This document shows positions 7,546-14,732 of a stretch of DNA of 16,934 nt, in pieces (position 1 is the first letter of the stretch; each line of letters begins with the position of its first letter). The stretch is from Salinisphaera sp. UBA6602 (lineage in GTDB: Bacteria > Pseudomonadota > Gammaproteobacteria > Nevskiales > Salinisphaeraceae), in the NCBI GenBank assembly GCA_002433465.1, contig DJIE01000248.1:6849-23782 (forward strand), read 5' to 3'. Below the pieces are notes generated by a model. The model worked only from the letters and a program-made list of their open reading frames with translations, did no database searches and was not told the origin of the DNA. The position numbers and the translations under genes were made by a program.

Positions 7546-7603
7546 GCCGGCTTTGGTCGACGGCCGGCGGGTCGTCTTCTTCGTTTCAACCGCGAGACTC
7601 ACT

Positions 7604-9352
7604 ATGGCCGAATACCGTGCACCCACCCGCGACATGCTCTTCGTGCTCAACGAAGTACTGGACGACCAGCGCATCCGCAACCTGCCCGGTTACGACGACT
7701 ACGAGCCGGAAACCATCTCGGCGGTGCTCGACGAGGCCGCGCGCTTCGCCTCCGACGTACTCTCGCCGCTCAACTGGCCGGGTGACAGGGAAGGTGTCCA
7801 CTGGAGCGAAGACGGCATCGCTGCGGCCGAGGGCTTTGCTGCGGCTTACAGCCAGTATGTCGAAGGCGGCTGGAACGGGCTGACCGGCTCGGCCGATCAC
7901 GGCGGCATGGGCATGCCGCGGGTGCTGGGGGCTGCGGCCATGGAAATGTGGAACGCCGCAAACATGTCGTTCGCCCTGTGCCCGCTGCTCACCGCAAGCG
8001 CGGTCGAAGCGCTGGAAAACCACGGCAACGACGAACTCAAGCAGACCTATCTCGACAAGCTCGTGACCGGCGAGTGGACCGGCTGCATGGATCTGACCGA
8101 GCCCCAGGCCGGTTCCGATCTGGCCCAGGTGCGCAGCAAGGCGCAAGCCGACGGTGACGCCTATCGGCTGTTCGGCCAGAAGATCTATATCACCTGGGGC
8201 GAGCACGACATGGCCGACAACATCATCCATTTCGTGCTCGCGCGGCTGCCCGACGCGCCCGCCGGGGTGAAAGGCATCTCGCTGTTTCTGGTGCCGAAAT
8301 ACATTCTCGACGAGAACGGCAACCCCGGCGAGCGCAACGACATGCGCTGTGCCTCGGTCGAGCACAAGCTTGGCATTCATGCCTGCCCGACCTGCACCAT
8401 GACCTTCGGCGAAGAGGGCAAAGGCGCGCTCGGCTATCTCGTCGGCGAAGAGAACAAGGGCCTGGCGCATATGTTCACGATGATGAACGCCGCGCGTCAT
8501 GCCATGGGCGTACAGGGCCTGGGCATCGCCGATCGCGCCTACCAGCGCGCGCTGGCCTATGCCCGGGATCGCCAGCAGGGCGGGCGTGCCATCGCCGAAC
8601 ACGGCGACGTCAAGCGCATGCTGCTGTCCATGCGTGCCCAGACCGACGTGCTGCGTGCGATGTGCCTGGACTCGGCCAGCGCCCTGGATATCGCGGAGCG
8701 CAGCGACAACGACGACGAGCGCGCCGCCGCCCAGGCCCGGGCGGACGTGATGATTCCCGTGGTCAAGGCCTGGGGCACGGAACTGGGCGTGGATATCGCC
8801 AATACCGGTATCCAGGTGCACGGCGGCATGGGCTTCGTAGAAGAAACCGGCGCCGCCCAGTACCTGCGCGATGCGCGTATCGCGCCCATCTACGAGGGCA
8901 CCAACGGTATTCAGGCCATCGACCTGGTCGGGCGCAAGCTTATTCGCGACGAAGGCCGCGGCATGCGTGCGCTCATCGCCGATATCCGCGCCACCGCTGA
9001 CGGCAGCGCCGAGGGCGCGAACGAGCATCCGGCCTTGTCCGATGCCCTGGACCTGCTTGAAACCGCGACCAACACTCTGCTTGAAGCCGGGCGCGATGCG
9101 GCCATGGCCAATGCCTTCAACTACCTCATGCTCTGCGGCACGGTGTTCGGCGGTTGGTATGCCGCGCGTATCTCGGACGTGGCGAAGAAGGCGCTGGATA
9201 ACGGCACCGACGAGCCCGACTTCTACGAAGCCCGTCAGGCCTGTGCCCGTTTCTATGTACGCCAGATCCTGCCCAAGGCGCGCGGCTATGCGGCCATGGT
9301 CGAGGGCGGCCCGGACGCCATCGACAGCGTCGACGCCCAGCGCCATCTCTAA
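7604..9352 (+). CDS. Acyl-CoA dehydrogenase, long form with N-terminal and C-terminal extension domains
   Basis: A 582-residue FAD-dependent acyl-CoA dehydrogenase that would introduce the alpha-beta double bond into an acyl-CoA and pass electrons to ETF. It has a short N-terminal family extension (AEYRAPTRDMLFVLNEV), the N and middle domains with GCMDLTEPQAGSDLAQVR near 163-180, the C-domain with GGMGFVEETGAAQYLRDARI near residues 407-426, and YEGTNGIQ containing the expected catalytic base Glu431. A further C-terminal domain of about 120 residues follows. This length and layout (PF12418 plus PF12806 type) is shared with FadE-like enzymes and with DmdC, the methylmercaptopropionyl-CoA dehydrogenase, so the substrate cannot be named. 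I chose the ATG at 7604 (MAEYRAP) because it matches the family N-terminus; an in-frame ATG 20 codons earlier (7544) overlaps the candidate -10 and adds an unrelated tail. It stands alone, with no ETF or thiolase beside it. Confidence 0.93.
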   Translation: MAEYRAPTRDMLFVLNEVLDDQRIRNLPGYDDYEPETISAVLDEAARFASDVLSPLNWPGDREGVHWSEDGIAAAEGFAAAYSQYVEGGWNGLTGSADHGGMGMPRVLGAAAMEMWNAANMSFALCPLLTASAVEALENHGNDELKQTYLDKLVTGEWTGCMDLTEPQAGSDLAQVRSKAQADGDAYRLFGQKIYITWGEHDMADNIIHFVLARLPDAPAGVKGISLFLVPKYILDENGNPGERNDMRCASVEHKLGIHACPTCTMTFGEEGKGALGYLVGEENKGLAHMFTMMNAARHAMGVQGLGIADRAYQRALAYARDRQQGGRAIAEHGDVKRMLLSMRAQTDVLRAMCLDSASALDIAERSDNDDERAAAQARADVMIPVVKAWGTELGVDIANTGIQVHGGMGFVEETGAAQYLRDARIAPIYEGTNGIQAIDLVGRKLIRDEGRGMRALIADIRATADGSAEGANEHPALSDALDLLETATNTLLEAGRDAAMANAFNYLMLCGTVFGGWYAARISDVAKKALDNGTDEPDFYEARQACARFYVRQILPKARGYAAMVEGGPDAIDSVDAQRHL

Positions 9353-9362
9353 ACCGGGCGGG

Positions 9363-9395
9363 CGCGTGCCGGCACGAGGCATCGGCCGGCACGCG
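9363..9395. terminator. GC-rich hairpin between convergent genes, possible terminator
   Basis: Arms at 9363-9373 and 9385-9395 (CGCGTGCCGGC and its reverse complement) pair over 11 bases around an 11-base loop. The hairpin starts 10 bases after the acyl-CoA dehydrogenase stop and lies 22 bases beyond the stop of the opposing sulfide:quinone oxidoreductase gene, so it could serve both strands. There is no T-tract on either side, so intrinsic termination is uncertain. Confidence 0.4.
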
Positions 9396-9417
9396 GCGCC
9401 CTGTATCGATTCAGGCG

Positions 9418-10656
9418 CTACTGGCTGAGTTCGGGCAGTGACCGCGGATGCGGCCGGCGCCAGTCGTGGCCGCGCAGCATCATTTGCCAGTACATCATAG
9501 GGAAGACGTGGCGCTTGAATAGCCAGTGCAGGCGCCGCGGCTGGCGCGGGTCGAGCGGAAAGCTGGATACCACTTCCTGGTCGTAGCGAAATTCCGCCAG
9601 CAGCACGCGCCCGTGTTCGACCGTGAGCGGACAGGCGCCATAGCCGTCGTACAACGGCGCTTTGCCGCCGAGTTCGAGCGCGTTCAACACGCCGTCGACC
9701 ACCGTGGGTACCTGTCGGCGTACGGCGGCCATCGTCTTGGCGTTGGGCGTATCGGTGCAGTCGCCCAGGGCGAAGACGTTGTCGTAGGCGGTATGCGCCA
9801 GACGGTGGCGATCCACGCTGACCCAGCCGGCGGCGCCTGCGAGTGAACTGTCGCGAATCACTGCGGGCGCGGACTGAGGCGGCACCACGTGGAGCATGTC
9901 GAAATCACGTGTGACCTCGCCCTCGGCGGTTTTGAACGTCGCCTGCTGGCGCTCGCCGTCCACCGCGATCAGGTCGTGGCCGAAATAGGGCGTCGCCCCG
10001 TAGCCGGCGATCACCTTGTCCAGTTCGCGGGCATAGACCGGAACCCCGAACATGCTCGCGCCCTGATTGTAGAACTCGACGCTGGCATTCACCCGGCGCC
10101 GGCGCAGCGTATCCGCGGTGAGATAAAGCGCCTTCTGCGGTGCGCCGGCGCATTTGATGGGCATGGCCGGCTGGGTGAACAGCGCGCGCCCGCCGGCGAG
10201 CGTGCTGGCCAGCTCGTGGGTGTAGGGGGCGTAGTCGTAATGGTAATTCGAGGTGACGCCGTTGCGCCCCAGGGTTTCGACAAGCCCGTCGATGGCATCC
10301 CAGTTCAACTGCAGGCCCAGCGCGACCACCAGGACGTCGTAGCCGTGCTGGGCACCGCTGGCCAGCGTGACGCGGCTTGCCTCGGGCTCGAAGCCGGTGA
10401 TCGTGTCCTGTATCCAGCGGGCGCCCTCGGGCATTACGTCCGCCTGGGCCCGGCGCGTATGTCGTTGCGGCATGTCGCCGCCGCCGACCAGCGTCCAGCC
10501 GGGCTGGTAGTAATGGTCGGTATTCGGTTCGATCACGCTGACGTCGAGTTCGGGGTAGCGACGTAGCAGCGCCGAGGCCACCGACAGACCGGCGGTGCCC
10601 CCGCCGGCTATGAGAACGCGGTGGTGGGCGGCAGGGGCATTCGGGGCGTCGATCAT
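9418..10656 (-). CDS. sqr: Sulfide:quinone oxidoreductase, type II (mitochondrial SQOR-like)
   Basis: A 412-residue FAD flavoprotein that oxidises hydrogen sulfide, reduces quinone, and passes the sulfane sulfur to an acceptor such as glutathione. The N-terminal Rossmann motif is VLIAGGGTAGLSVA (residues 14-27), followed by HYYQPGWTLVGGG (48-60). Both redox cysteines of the SQOR type are present: Cys169 in PIKCAGAPQK and Cys342 in YGACPLT, at the positions of human SQOR Cys201 and Cys379. FALGDCTDTPNAKT (295-308) is the second FAD-binding segment. The C-terminal LHWLFKRHVFPMMYWQMMLRG (about 376-396) is amphipathic and aromatic, as expected for peripheral membrane attachment near quinone. The ATG at 10656 is followed directly by the conserved N-terminus. 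It is transcribed divergently from a persulfide-dioxygenase-like gene, which supports a sulfide detoxification role. Confidence 0.92.
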   Translation of the reverse strand: MIDAPNAPAAHHRVLIAGGGTAGLSVASALLRRYPELDVSVIEPNTDHYYQPGWTLVGGGDMPQRHTRRAQADVMPEGARWIQDTITGFEPEASRVTLASGAQHGYDVLVVALGLQLNWDAIDGLVETLGRNGVTSNYHYDYAPYTHELASTLAGGRALFTQPAMPIKCAGAPQKALYLTADTLRRRRVNASVEFYNQGASMFGVPVYARELDKVIAGYGATPYFGHDLIAVDGERQQATFKTAEGEVTRDFDMLHVVPPQSAPAVIRDSSLAGAAGWVSVDRHRLAHTAYDNVFALGDCTDTPNAKTMAAVRRQVPTVVDGVLNALELGGKAPLYDGYGACPLTVEHGRVLLAEFRYDQEVVSSFPLDPRQPRRLHWLFKRHVFPMMYWQMMLRGHDWRRPHPRSLPELSQ

Positions 10657-10716
10657 GGCGAAGTCTTCTGCTGAGCGGGTGATGCAGGGCTACAATTCCT
10701 GCAGTTTGGTTATGAG

Positions 10717-10737
10717 TTAAATACTTTAAGTTATTAA
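10717..10737. promoter_or_regulatory. AT-rich dyad in the divergent sqr/persulfide dioxygenase promoter
   Basis: The pattern TTAA-NN-ACTT-T-AAGT-NN-TTAA forms an imperfect 21-base dyad in a strongly AT-rich patch of otherwise GC-rich DNA, between divergent starts at 10656 and 10785. AT-rich dyads of this kind are used by sulfide-responsive ArsR-type repressors (BigR/SqrR) next to such genes, but no such regulator is encoded here, so the identity is inference. The patch probably also contains the -10 regions of both genes; I could not settle on a single -35/-10 pair. Confidence 0.4.
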
Positions 10738-10784
10738 AAACGGCTCTAAAGCGCCGGAATGTTATCAGCGAAGCGAGCTTGTCA

Positions 10785-11651
10785 ATGGATATGGATCAAC
10801 CCGAGGTAGTCGGTTTCTTCGATCACAAAACCTTTAGCGTGCAATATGTTTGTATCGACCCTGCCACCGATCGCTGTGCGATCATCGATCCGGTGCTCGA
10901 CTACGACGAAAACGCCGGACGTACGCGAACCGACTCGGCTGATGAAATCATTGAGTTCATCGGACGCCGCGGGCTGACGGTCGACTGGGTTCTGGACACC
11001 CATCCCCATGCCGACCATCTATCGGCTGCGATCTATCTACAGCAACGCTTCGATGCGCCCCGTGCTATCGGCCGACAGGTGGTCGAGGTACAGAAGCTCT
11101 GGAAAGACATCTACAACTTCGGCGACGATTTCTACGCCGACGGTCGCCAGTGGGATCGCCTCTTCGACGACGGTGATCGTTTCAAGATCGGCGGCATGGA
11201 CGCACGAGTGATGTTCTCGCCCGGGCATACGCTGGCCTCGATCACCTATGTGGTGGGCGACGCGGCCTTCGTGCACGACACCCTGTTCATGCCCGATTTC
11301 GGCACCGCCCGTGCCGATTTCCCCGGCGGCGATGCGGCCACGCTCTATCGCTCGATCGAGCAGATACTCGCGCTGCCCGACGATACGCGCCTGTTTACCG
11401 GCCACGACTACATGCCGGATGGGCGCGAGCCGCGCTGGCAGTCCACCGTGGCCGAACAGCGTGCGAACAACCCGCATTTGCAGAACATGGACGAGCGCGC
11501 CTATGTGCAACTGCGCAATCGTCGCGACGCCGAGCTGCCTTTGCCAGCGCTCATGCTTGCCGCGCTGCAGATCAATATCCGGGGCGGTCGGCTGCCCGAG
11601 CCGGAAGACAACGGGACCGCCTATCTGAAGATTCCGCTCAACGCGTTCTGA
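10785..11651 (+). CDS. Persulfide dioxygenase/Blh-type metallo-beta-lactamase-fold protein
   Basis: A 288-residue metallo-beta-lactamase-fold protein of the ETHE1/Blh group. Such proteins use one non-haem iron to oxidise glutathione persulfide to sulfite and glutathione. Visible are DTHPHADHLSAA (His73, His75, Asp77, His78), FSPGHTLAS with His148, and FVHDTLFMPDFGTARADFP with Asp165; His73, His148 and Asp165 would be the expected iron ligands (ETHE1 His79, His135, Asp154). LFTGHDY holds His207. It is longer than ETHE1 and closer in layout to Blh of bigR operons in Xylella and Agrobacterium. I chose the ATG at 10785; a TTG two codons earlier and an ATG two codons later are also possible, and no strong ribosome-binding site separates them. 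It is divergent from sqr, whose persulfide product is this enzyme's expected substrate. Hydrolase function is the main alternative. Confidence 0.88.
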   Translation: MDMDQPEVVGFFDHKTFSVQYVCIDPATDRCAIIDPVLDYDENAGRTRTDSADEIIEFIGRRGLTVDWVLDTHPHADHLSAAIYLQQRFDAPRAIGRQVVEVQKLWKDIYNFGDDFYADGRQWDRLFDDGDRFKIGGMDARVMFSPGHTLASITYVVGDAAFVHDTLFMPDFGTARADFPGGDAATLYRSIEQILALPDDTRLFTGHDYMPDGREPRWQSTVAEQRANNPHLQNMDERAYVQLRNRRDAELPLPALMLAALQINIRGGRLPEPEDNGTAYLKIPLNAF

Positions 11652-11703
11652 TCGGCATCGATCTGCCCACGAAGCCTGACCGGCGCGTTGGCAGTGCGCG
11701 CGC

Positions 11704-12408
11704 TCAGAGCGAAGGCTGGTTGACCCGCTTCGAAAGCGCTTCGGGGCTTTCCACCCGTTCGGAATAGCGGTCGGTGAGGTAGTCGTTGTGGTCGCGCAGC
11801 AGCAGGGTGCACTTGATCAGTTCTTCCATGACGTCGACCACGCGGTCGTAGAACGGCGAGGCCTTCATGCGTCCGGCCTCGTCGAATTCGTTGAAGGCCT
11901 TGGGCACCGACGACTGGTTGGGAATGGTGACCATGCGCATCCAGCGCCCGAGTATGCGCAGGTTGTTGACCACGTTGAACGACTGCGAGCCGCCGCAGAC
12001 CTGCATCACCGCAAGGGTACGGCCCTGGGTGGGGCGCTGGCCGCCGATCGATAGCGGCAGCCAGTCGATCTGGCTTTTGAACACGCCGGTGATATTGCCG
12101 TGGCGTTCCGGGCTGCACCACACCTGGCCTTGCGACCAGAACGACAGCTCGCGCAGCTCGGCCACCTTCGGGTGCTCGGCATCGGTCTCGTCGGGCAGGG
12201 GCAGGCCGCGCGGGTCGAATATCCGCGTCTCGGCGCCGAACGCCTGCAGCAGGCGTGCGGCTTCCTCGGTCAGAAAACGGCTGTAGGAGCGTTCGCGCAG
12301 CGAGCCGTACAGCAGCAGGATGCGCGGCGCCGGGCTTGGCAGGCGCGCGCCCAGGGTGAGATGTTCGCGGGCGACATTCGGCAGATCGTTCAGGGCATCG
12401 TCATTCAT
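11704..12408 (-). CDS. arsH: ArsH, NADPH-dependent FMN reductase (organoarsenical oxidase)
   Basis: A 234-residue flavodoxin-fold protein. In characterised ArsH proteins NADPH and FMN are used to oxidise trivalent methylarsenicals to the less toxic pentavalent forms. The FMN phosphate-binding loop is [19 protein letters not shown] (about residues 33-51). Family segments PRGLPLPDE (66-74), [20 protein letters not shown] (97-116) and [19 protein letters not shown] (139-157) are all present, and the length is typical. It is the last gene of the ars operon, 21 bases after arsB, with GGAAG about 10 bases before the ATG. It ends at TGA 11706-11704, facing the persulfide dioxygenase gene with a 52-base gap that holds no clear terminator. 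Confidence 0.95.
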   Translation of the reverse strand: MNDDALNDLPNVAREHLTLGARLPSPAPRILLLYGSLRERSYSRFLTEEAARLLQAFGAETRIFDPRGLPLPDETDAEHPKVAELRELSFWSQGQVWCSPERHGNITGVFKSQIDWLPLSIGGQRPTQGRTLAVMQVCGGSQSFNVVNNLRILGRWMRMVTIPNQSSVPKAFNEFDEAGRMKASPFYDRVVDVMEELIKCTLLLRDHNDYLTDRYSERVESPEALSKRVNQPSL

Positions 12409-12429
12409 GGCAGAGCTTCCAAGGCGAAA

Positions 12430-13725
12430 TCAGCGGCCGATGAGCGCCAGCCAGCCGGCCAGCGCGGTGAGGGTTACCAGCAAAACCGGCAGGGTAAGCA
12501 CGATGCCGATCCGGAAATACTGGCCCCAGCCGATGGTCAGCCCTTTGCGGGAGAGCACGTGCAGCCAGAGTAGCGTCGCCAGGCTGCCGATCGGGGTGAT
12601 CTTGGGCCCCAGGTCGCTGCCTACGACGTTGGCATAGATCATCGCCTCTTGGGCCAGCCCGGAGACATGGCTGGCGTCGATCGACAGCGCGACCACCAGC
12701 ACGGTGGGCATATTGTTCATCGCCGACGACAGGAAGGCGGCCAGAAAGCCGGTGCCCACGGTGGCGACCCAAAGCGATTGCTCGCCGAGGGCGTTCAGCA
12801 AACCCGCCAGATAGGCGGTCAGCCCGACGTTCTGCAGCCCATAGACCACCAGATACATGCCCAGCGAGAACACGACGATATCCCAGGGCGCACCGCGAAC
12901 GACTTTCATGTTGTCCACCACCGGTCCGCGCTGGGCGATAGCGAGCAGTACGGCCGCGCCGATACCCGCGACCACGCAGACCGGTATGCCGACCAGTTCG
13001 GCAACGAACAGGCCCGCCAGCAGCAGGCCGAGCACCCACCAACCGGCCTTGAAAACGGCCAGGTCCTTGATGGCGTCGCGCGGCTCACGCAGCTGGCCGG
13101 GGTCGAAGCGCGCCGGAATTTCGCGACGGAAATAGGCGTACACGATCGCAATGGAAACGACCACGGACACGATATATACCGGCGCCATGACCGCGGCATA
13201 GCTGCCAAAGCCCAGGCCGAAGAAATCCGCCGAGACGATATTGACCAGGTTGGAAATGACCAGCGGCAGGCTGGCGGTATCGGCAATAAAGCCCGCGGCC
13301 ATCACGAAAGCCAGCGTCGCCCCGGCAGAAAACCCCAGTGCCAAAAGCATTTCGAACACGATCGGGGTGAGGATGAGCGCGGCCCCGTCGTTGGCGAACA
13401 CCGCCGAAACCAGCGCGCCCAGCAGCATGACCAGGACCAGCAGTCGCGGCCCGCGCCCGCCGCCGCGGCGCGCCACATGCAGCGCGGCCCATTCAAAGAA
13501 ACCGGCTTCGTCGAGTACCAGGCTGATCAGGATGATGGCGACGAAGGTGAACGTCGCATTCCAGACGATGCCCCAGACCGTGGCGATATCGCCGATATCC
13601 ACCACGCCGGTGGCCAGCGCAACCAACGCGCCGGCCGATGCACTCCAGCCGATGCCCAGCCCGCGCGGTTGCCAGATCACCAGTGTGAGCGTGGCGACAA
13701 AGATGAGAATGGCGAGAATTGTCAT
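12430..13725 (-). CDS. arsB: ArsB, arsenite/H+ antiporter of the inner membrane
   Basis: A 431-residue polytopic membrane protein that exports arsenite, and usually antimonite. It closely follows E. coli ArsB (429 residues) from its start ([15 protein letters not shown]) through [15 protein letters not shown], [45 protein letters not shown] (in part), [12 protein letters not shown] and [20 protein letters not shown]. About twelve hydrophobic segments are present, as in the family. No arsA ATPase gene is adjacent, so it probably works alone with the proton gradient. The ATG has no visible Shine-Dalgarno sequence. Instead it overlaps the TGA of an 18-codon open frame immediately upstream, described separately. 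The start is supported by alignment to the E. coli N-terminus. Confidence 0.97.
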   Translation of the reverse strand: MTILAILIFVATLTLVIWQPRGLGIGWSASAGALVALATGVVDIGDIATVWGIVWNATFTFVAIILISLVLDEAGFFEWAALHVARRGGGRGPRLLVLVMLLGALVSAVFANDGAALILTPIVFEMLLALGFSAGATLAFVMAAGFIADTASLPLVISNLVNIVSADFFGLGFGSYAAVMAPVYIVSVVVSIAIVYAYFRREIPARFDPGQLREPRDAIKDLAVFKAGWWVLGLLLAGLFVAELVGIPVCVVAGIGAAVLLAIAQRGPVVDNMKVVRGAPWDIVVFSLGMYLVVYGLQNVGLTAYLAGLLNALGEQSLWVATVGTGFLAAFLSSAMNNMPTVLVVALSIDASHVSGLAQEAMIYANVVGSDLGPKITPIGSLATLLWLHVLSRKGLTIGWGQYFRIGIVLTLPVLLVTLTALAGWLALIGR

Positions 13726-13778
13726 GCAAGAAACGGCGGTTGGGCAGGCACTTCGCTCATGCCGGAGGCCATGAGCAT
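13722..13778 (-). CDS. Possible 18-codon leader peptide coupled to arsB
   Basis: A small open frame ([18 protein letters not shown]) fills most of the 78-base gap between arsC and arsB and ends with a TGA that overlaps the arsB ATG as ATGA. Since arsB lacks a visible ribosome-binding site, ribosomes leaving this frame could re-initiate at arsB. A second internal ATG (13760) would give a 12-residue version. Neither start has a good Shine-Dalgarno sequence, and the same frame stays open back into arsC, so it may be chance. Confidence 0.25.
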   Translation of the reverse strand: MLMASGMSEVPAQPPFLA

Positions 13779-13803
13779 TTCGCAGGCGGGTTTGGGCGGC
13801 AAG

Positions 13804-14220
13804 TCAGTCGGTTGGCAGTTCAGCCAGCAAGGCCTCGACGCGTTCGCGAATCGCGTCGCGTGTCGTGGCGAAGACATGCGTGATCTGTTCGGGGCCGCCC
13901 TCGGCACGGGCCGGGTCGTCAAACGCCCAGTGCAGCTTGCGCGTACCGGCGGGCATGAGCGGGCAGTGCTCGTCGGCATGGCCGCAGACGGTGACCACGA
14001 TATCCGCCCAGTCGATATCCGCATCCGCCAGAATCGAGGACGGCTGGGCCGAAATATCGACGCCGGCCGCCTGCATGGCCGCCACGGCGTTCGGATTCAG
14101 CCCGTGGGCTTCGAGGCCGGCCGAGCGCACGGCCACGCGTTCGCCGCCCAGGTGTCGGGTCCAGCCTTCGGCCATCTGCGAGCGACAGCTATTGCCGGTG
14201 CATACGTAAAGAATATTCAT
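13804..14220 (-). CDS. arsC: ArsC, thioredoxin-type arsenate reductase (LMW-PTP fold)
   Basis: A 138-residue cytoplasmic arsenate reductase of the low-molecular-weight protein tyrosine phosphatase fold. It converts arsenate to arsenite for export by ArsB. The phosphate-binding loop CTGNSCR (Cys7 to Arg13) is at the N-terminus. Two more cysteines, Cys79 and Cys86 in VCGHADEHCP, have the seven-residue spacing of Cys82 and Cys89 in S. aureus pI258 ArsC, so the full three-cysteine relay that ends with thioredoxin is present. It is therefore unrelated to the glutaredoxin-type ArsC usually paired with E. coli ArsB. It starts 16 bases after arsR and ends 78 bases before arsB. Confidence 0.96.
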   Translation of the reverse strand: MNILYVCTGNSCRSQMAEGWTRHLGGERVAVRSAGLEAHGLNPNAVAAMQAAGVDISAQPSSILADADIDWADIVVTVCGHADEHCPLMPAGTRKLHWAFDDPARAEGGPEQITHVFATTRDAIRERVEALLAELPTD

Positions 14221-14236
14221 GCGTAATGATTTCCGA

Positions 14237-14617
14237 TCAGCCGGGGCAGCGATCGCCGGGGCGATCGGCCATGGTGGCCAGGCGTTGTGTATCGCTGATG
14301 AAGGGTTCGCGCTGGGCGTTGGCCTGCCATGTGCTGTTGATCACATCGCCGATCCAGGCCGGTAGCTGTTCACGGATGCGGTAATACACCCAGATGCGCT
14401 CGCGGCGATCGGCGAGCACGCCGGCATCGCGCAGCAGTTTCAGGTGGCGCGAGATCTTGGGCTGGGACAACTCGAGCGCATGCACCAGCTCACATACGCA
14501 CAGCTCGCCGTGCGTCGACAGCAGCATCAGGCAGCGCAGCCGTGTGTCGTCGGCCAGTGCCTGAAATATTTCGTGGGCGACCGGTTCGTTCGCCACTCGT
14601 TCGGTTTGCGCAGCCAT
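14237..14617 (-). CDS. arsR: ArsR, arsenite-responsive winged-helix repressor
   Basis: A 126-residue ArsR/SmtB-family repressor. The metalloid site is Cys40-Val-Cys42 in ELCVCELVHAL, at the start of the recognition helix as in E. coli ArsR. The DNA-reading segment SQPKISRHLKLLRDAGVLADRRE (51-73, in part) and the wing IWVYYRI follow. Arsenite bound to these cysteines should release the repressor from the operator just upstream. The C-terminus extends about 25 residues past the wing and ends near Cys124. The ATG at 14617 sits only 2 bases beyond the left operator arm, and the Shine-Dalgarno signal is weak. It is the first gene of arsR-arsC-arsB-arsH. Confidence 0.96.
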   Translation of the reverse strand: MAAQTERVANEPVAHEIFQALADDTRLRCLMLLSTHGELCVCELVHALELSQPKISRHLKLLRDAGVLADRRERIWVYYRIREQLPAWIGDVINSTWQANAQREPFISDTQRLATMADRPGDRCPG

Positions 14618-14619
14618 TA

Positions 14620-14669
14620 CATTCGATAATCCGTATATACGAAAAATAGCATATACGGATTATCGAATG
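14620..14669. promoter_or_regulatory. Perfect inverted repeat at the ars promoter, ArsR operator
   Basis: Arms at 14620-14638 and 14651-14669 are perfect reverse complements over 19 bases (CATTCGATAATCCGTATAT on the left) around a 12-base AT-rich centre. The left arm runs into CGTATATACG (14632-14641), itself a palindrome. The right arm lies in the spacer of the predicted promoter and the left arm in the leader and start region of arsR, so a bound repressor would block both RNA polymerase and early elongation. The length exceeds a single ArsR dimer site, suggesting two dimers, one per arm. The RNA could also fold if transcription began upstream. Confidence 0.8.
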
Positions 14670-14675
14670 AGTCAA
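14648..14675 (-). promoter_or_regulatory. sigma70-type promoter of the ars operon
   Basis: On the minus strand TTGACT (14675-14670) is a five-of-six -35 match and TATGCT (14653-14648) a four-of-six -10, with a 16-base spacer. The predicted start near 14641 gives a leader of about 24 bases to the arsR ATG. The spacer and -10 overlap the right arm of the inverted repeat. Confidence 0.7.
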
Positions 14676-14732
14676 TAACGCGTGTAGCGGTTGTGTCGCG
14701 GGCGACCCGGCACGCCGTCATTCAGGTATGGC

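Larger units (their letters stand above)
7290..7603. other. 314-base divergent intergenic region
   Basis: This stretch separates the divergent arabinofuranose-like operon (-) and the acyl-CoA dehydrogenase gene (+) and must hold both promoters. No convincing coding sequence or RNA gene is seen. Visible elements are a 16-base palindrome TCGAACC-CA-GGTTCGA at 7422-7437, a possible -10 TAAAAT at 7540-7545, and a small hairpin GCCTG-CGA-CAGGC at 7505-7517. GGTTCGAAT resembles a tRNA T-loop, but no T-stem or acceptor pairing surrounds it. Confidence 0.6.

Noticed and set aside
7586..9382. 598-codon frame antisense to the acyl-CoA dehydrogenase
   Set aside because: Long antisense frames are common in GC-rich DNA; its sequence has no recognisable domain, while the sense frame is a complete dehydrogenase.
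11652..11703. Possible terminator between the persulfide dioxygenase gene and arsH
   Set aside because: Only a 5-base GCGCG/CGCGC pairing with a 9-base loop and no T-tract; too weak in this base composition.
12649..14226. 525-codon + strand frame opposite arsB and arsC
   Set aside because: Low-complexity, Gln/Arg/His-rich shadow of two firmly identified genes.
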